DNA from: Planctomycetota bacterium
Lineage (GTDB): Bacteria > Planctomycetota > Phycisphaerae > WQYP01
Length of the DNA stretch: 42,184 nt
Assembly (NCBI GenBank): GCA_021808485.1
Contig: JAKBBN010000022.1
Span: forward strand, 1-42,184
Direction of reading: 5' to 3'
The notes beneath the pieces were generated by a model. The model saw nothing but the letters and a program-made list of their open reading frames with translations, was not told the origin of the DNA and made no database searches. Positions 41,583 to 42,184 of the stretch are shown one piece after another (positions within the stretch are counted from its first letter, which is position 1; every line of letters begins with the position of its first letter). Made by a program: the position numbers and the translations under genes.

Positions 41583-41828
41583 TCACCCGGCCATACGCAA
41601 TTTTGTTTTACCCGCGGTAGTTGTCCCCACCGCCAAGCCTTGCCGACGCAGCCATGCCGTCATACGCAATATGCCGTAAAATGGAGTTTCCAGATATTGC
41701 CGATCCATCAACGCCTGCACGCCGGGCAGCGCTTGTTTTCCGATAATCCCCTGCAGGTCGCCGTACATGCGGGCCGTGCTGAATGTCGCCGCCGGCATTG
41801 TCAACCGTTTCCTGACCAACCCTTGCAC
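41583..41828 (-). pseudogene. IS3-family transposase remnant
   Basis: In this minus-strand frame, the segment VQALMDRQYLETPFYG and then RMTAWLRRQGLAVG (about 41625-41720) closely matches the N-terminal part of IS3-family OrfB transposases (the region usually reading YLETPFYGSRRMTAWLRRQG). The similarity stops at about 41625, where the frame continues only to a stop at 41583, and no DDE catalytic domain follows. The upstream part (41730-41828) is not clearly transposase. This is therefore a short fragment and cannot be active. I saw no flanking inverted repeats or target duplication. Confidence 0.7.
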
Positions 41829-42184
41829 AATACCTCAGCCTGCTGCAACACCAGGTCGGTTGCCCGCTGCTCCATGTCGGGCGGATACTGGCCGAGCGGG
41901 CCGCTGCATACCGCTCCCATTACCAGAGCGGCGGTTTTGCCGAATCGCGGGGCGGGAGCCGTGATGAGTTTACGAATTATCCCTTTCGGGTGCTGGTGAT
42001 CTTTCCGACGGCGGAGAGGAGAAATAACGCGGCGGAAAGGCTTTTGATGATTGATCCGCCGATTAAGACGATGGTGTGGTTGACGACGATGCCGGAGATG
42101 CTCCGTGACCCGTTGGGGCCAATCTGGATACGTCCGGTGGATTATGACAAGGCGATTACCGATTGTGGATTAGAAGTCGCCAAG
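41816..42184 (+). pseudogene. Replication-relaxation-like protein, 3' fragment, continues past the window
   Basis: The frame opens after a TGA at 41813-41815 and stays open to the window end (about 123 residues). No ATG, GTG or TTG occurs near its beginning, so the 5' part seems lost or displaced at the junction with the IS3 remnant, which it overlaps by 13 bases. The segments YPFRVLVIFPTAERRNNAAE, PPIKTMVWLTTM and DPLGPIWIRPVDY resemble the C-terminal part of planctomycete replication-relaxation family proteins, which are associated with plasmids and integrative elements. The assignment is by pattern memory; without the N-terminal winged helix it is tentative. Its 3' end is outside the window. 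Confidence 0.45.

Noticed and set aside
41640..41999. Plus-strand open frame of about 120 codons near the right edge
   Set aside because: Its first half is antisense to the IS3 remnant and its second half is out of frame with the replication-relaxation-like motifs.

Overview
The window looks like a chromosomal segment from a planctomycete, most likely of the Phycisphaerae type. This is inferred from gene content and not from a marker comparison. The supporting signs are a PEP-CTERM exported protein, outer-membrane/LPS genes (a KDO8P synthase, an MsbA-like exporter, LptF/LptG), pseudopilin genes with a greatly enlarged GspK-like member, secreted glycoside hydrolases, and moderately high GC. 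Most genes have a GGAG-type ribosome binding site, and this moves many starts downstream of the longest open frame. I saw no tRNA, rRNA, CRISPR array or intact mobile element.

Layout. 1-5469: end of a minor-pseudopilin operon (GspI-, GspJ- and GspK-like), closed by a bidirectional terminator shared with a convergent PEP-CTERM gene (5704-6411). 6901-11974: an unrecognised exported protein, then kdsA, a DUF2127 membrane protein and an MsbA-like ABC exporter. 12020-15406 (minus): a methyltransferase-GT2-GT4 fusion whose linker contains five 36-bp repeats. 16027-19344: a secreted GH2 enzyme and a BFN-domain nuclease. 19403-24740 (minus): alpha-glucan phosphorylase, dapF, a P-loop kinase and a lipoprotein. 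24900-26465: a secreted GH39-like enzyme.

26805-29652: lptF-lptG, the first with an unusually large periplasmic part. 30016-31888: rplA-rplJ-rplL without rplK upstream or rpoB downstream. This cluster has a good promoter, a structured leader, a hairpin plus possible internal promoter before rplL, and a strong terminator. 32330-34267: dnaK with its own terminator. 34407-40815: a DUF971 protein, a mannose-6-phosphate-isomerase-like protein with a degenerate kinase-like N-terminus and an aldo/keto reductase (both minus), rimO, pgsA, a zinc-ribbon protein and coaD (minus). 41079-41483: a small protein whose last 60 residues include 49 Asp/Glu. The right edge is degraded mobile DNA: an IS3-family transposase remnant abutting the 3' part of a replication-relaxation-like gene.

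How they fit together: several genes serve the envelope (KDO synthesis, lipid export, LPS transport to the outer membrane, surface glycan synthesis, phosphatidylglycerol, diaminopimelate). Others serve polysaccharide use (GH2, GH39, glucan phosphorylase, sugar isomerase-like protein), and the rest are translation, folding and cofactor housekeeping. No complete undescribed system is evident. The strongest leads are the giant GspK-like pseudopilin, the three-domain glycan enzyme, the enlarged LptF- and MsbA-like proteins, and the control elements around rplA-rplJ-rplL.
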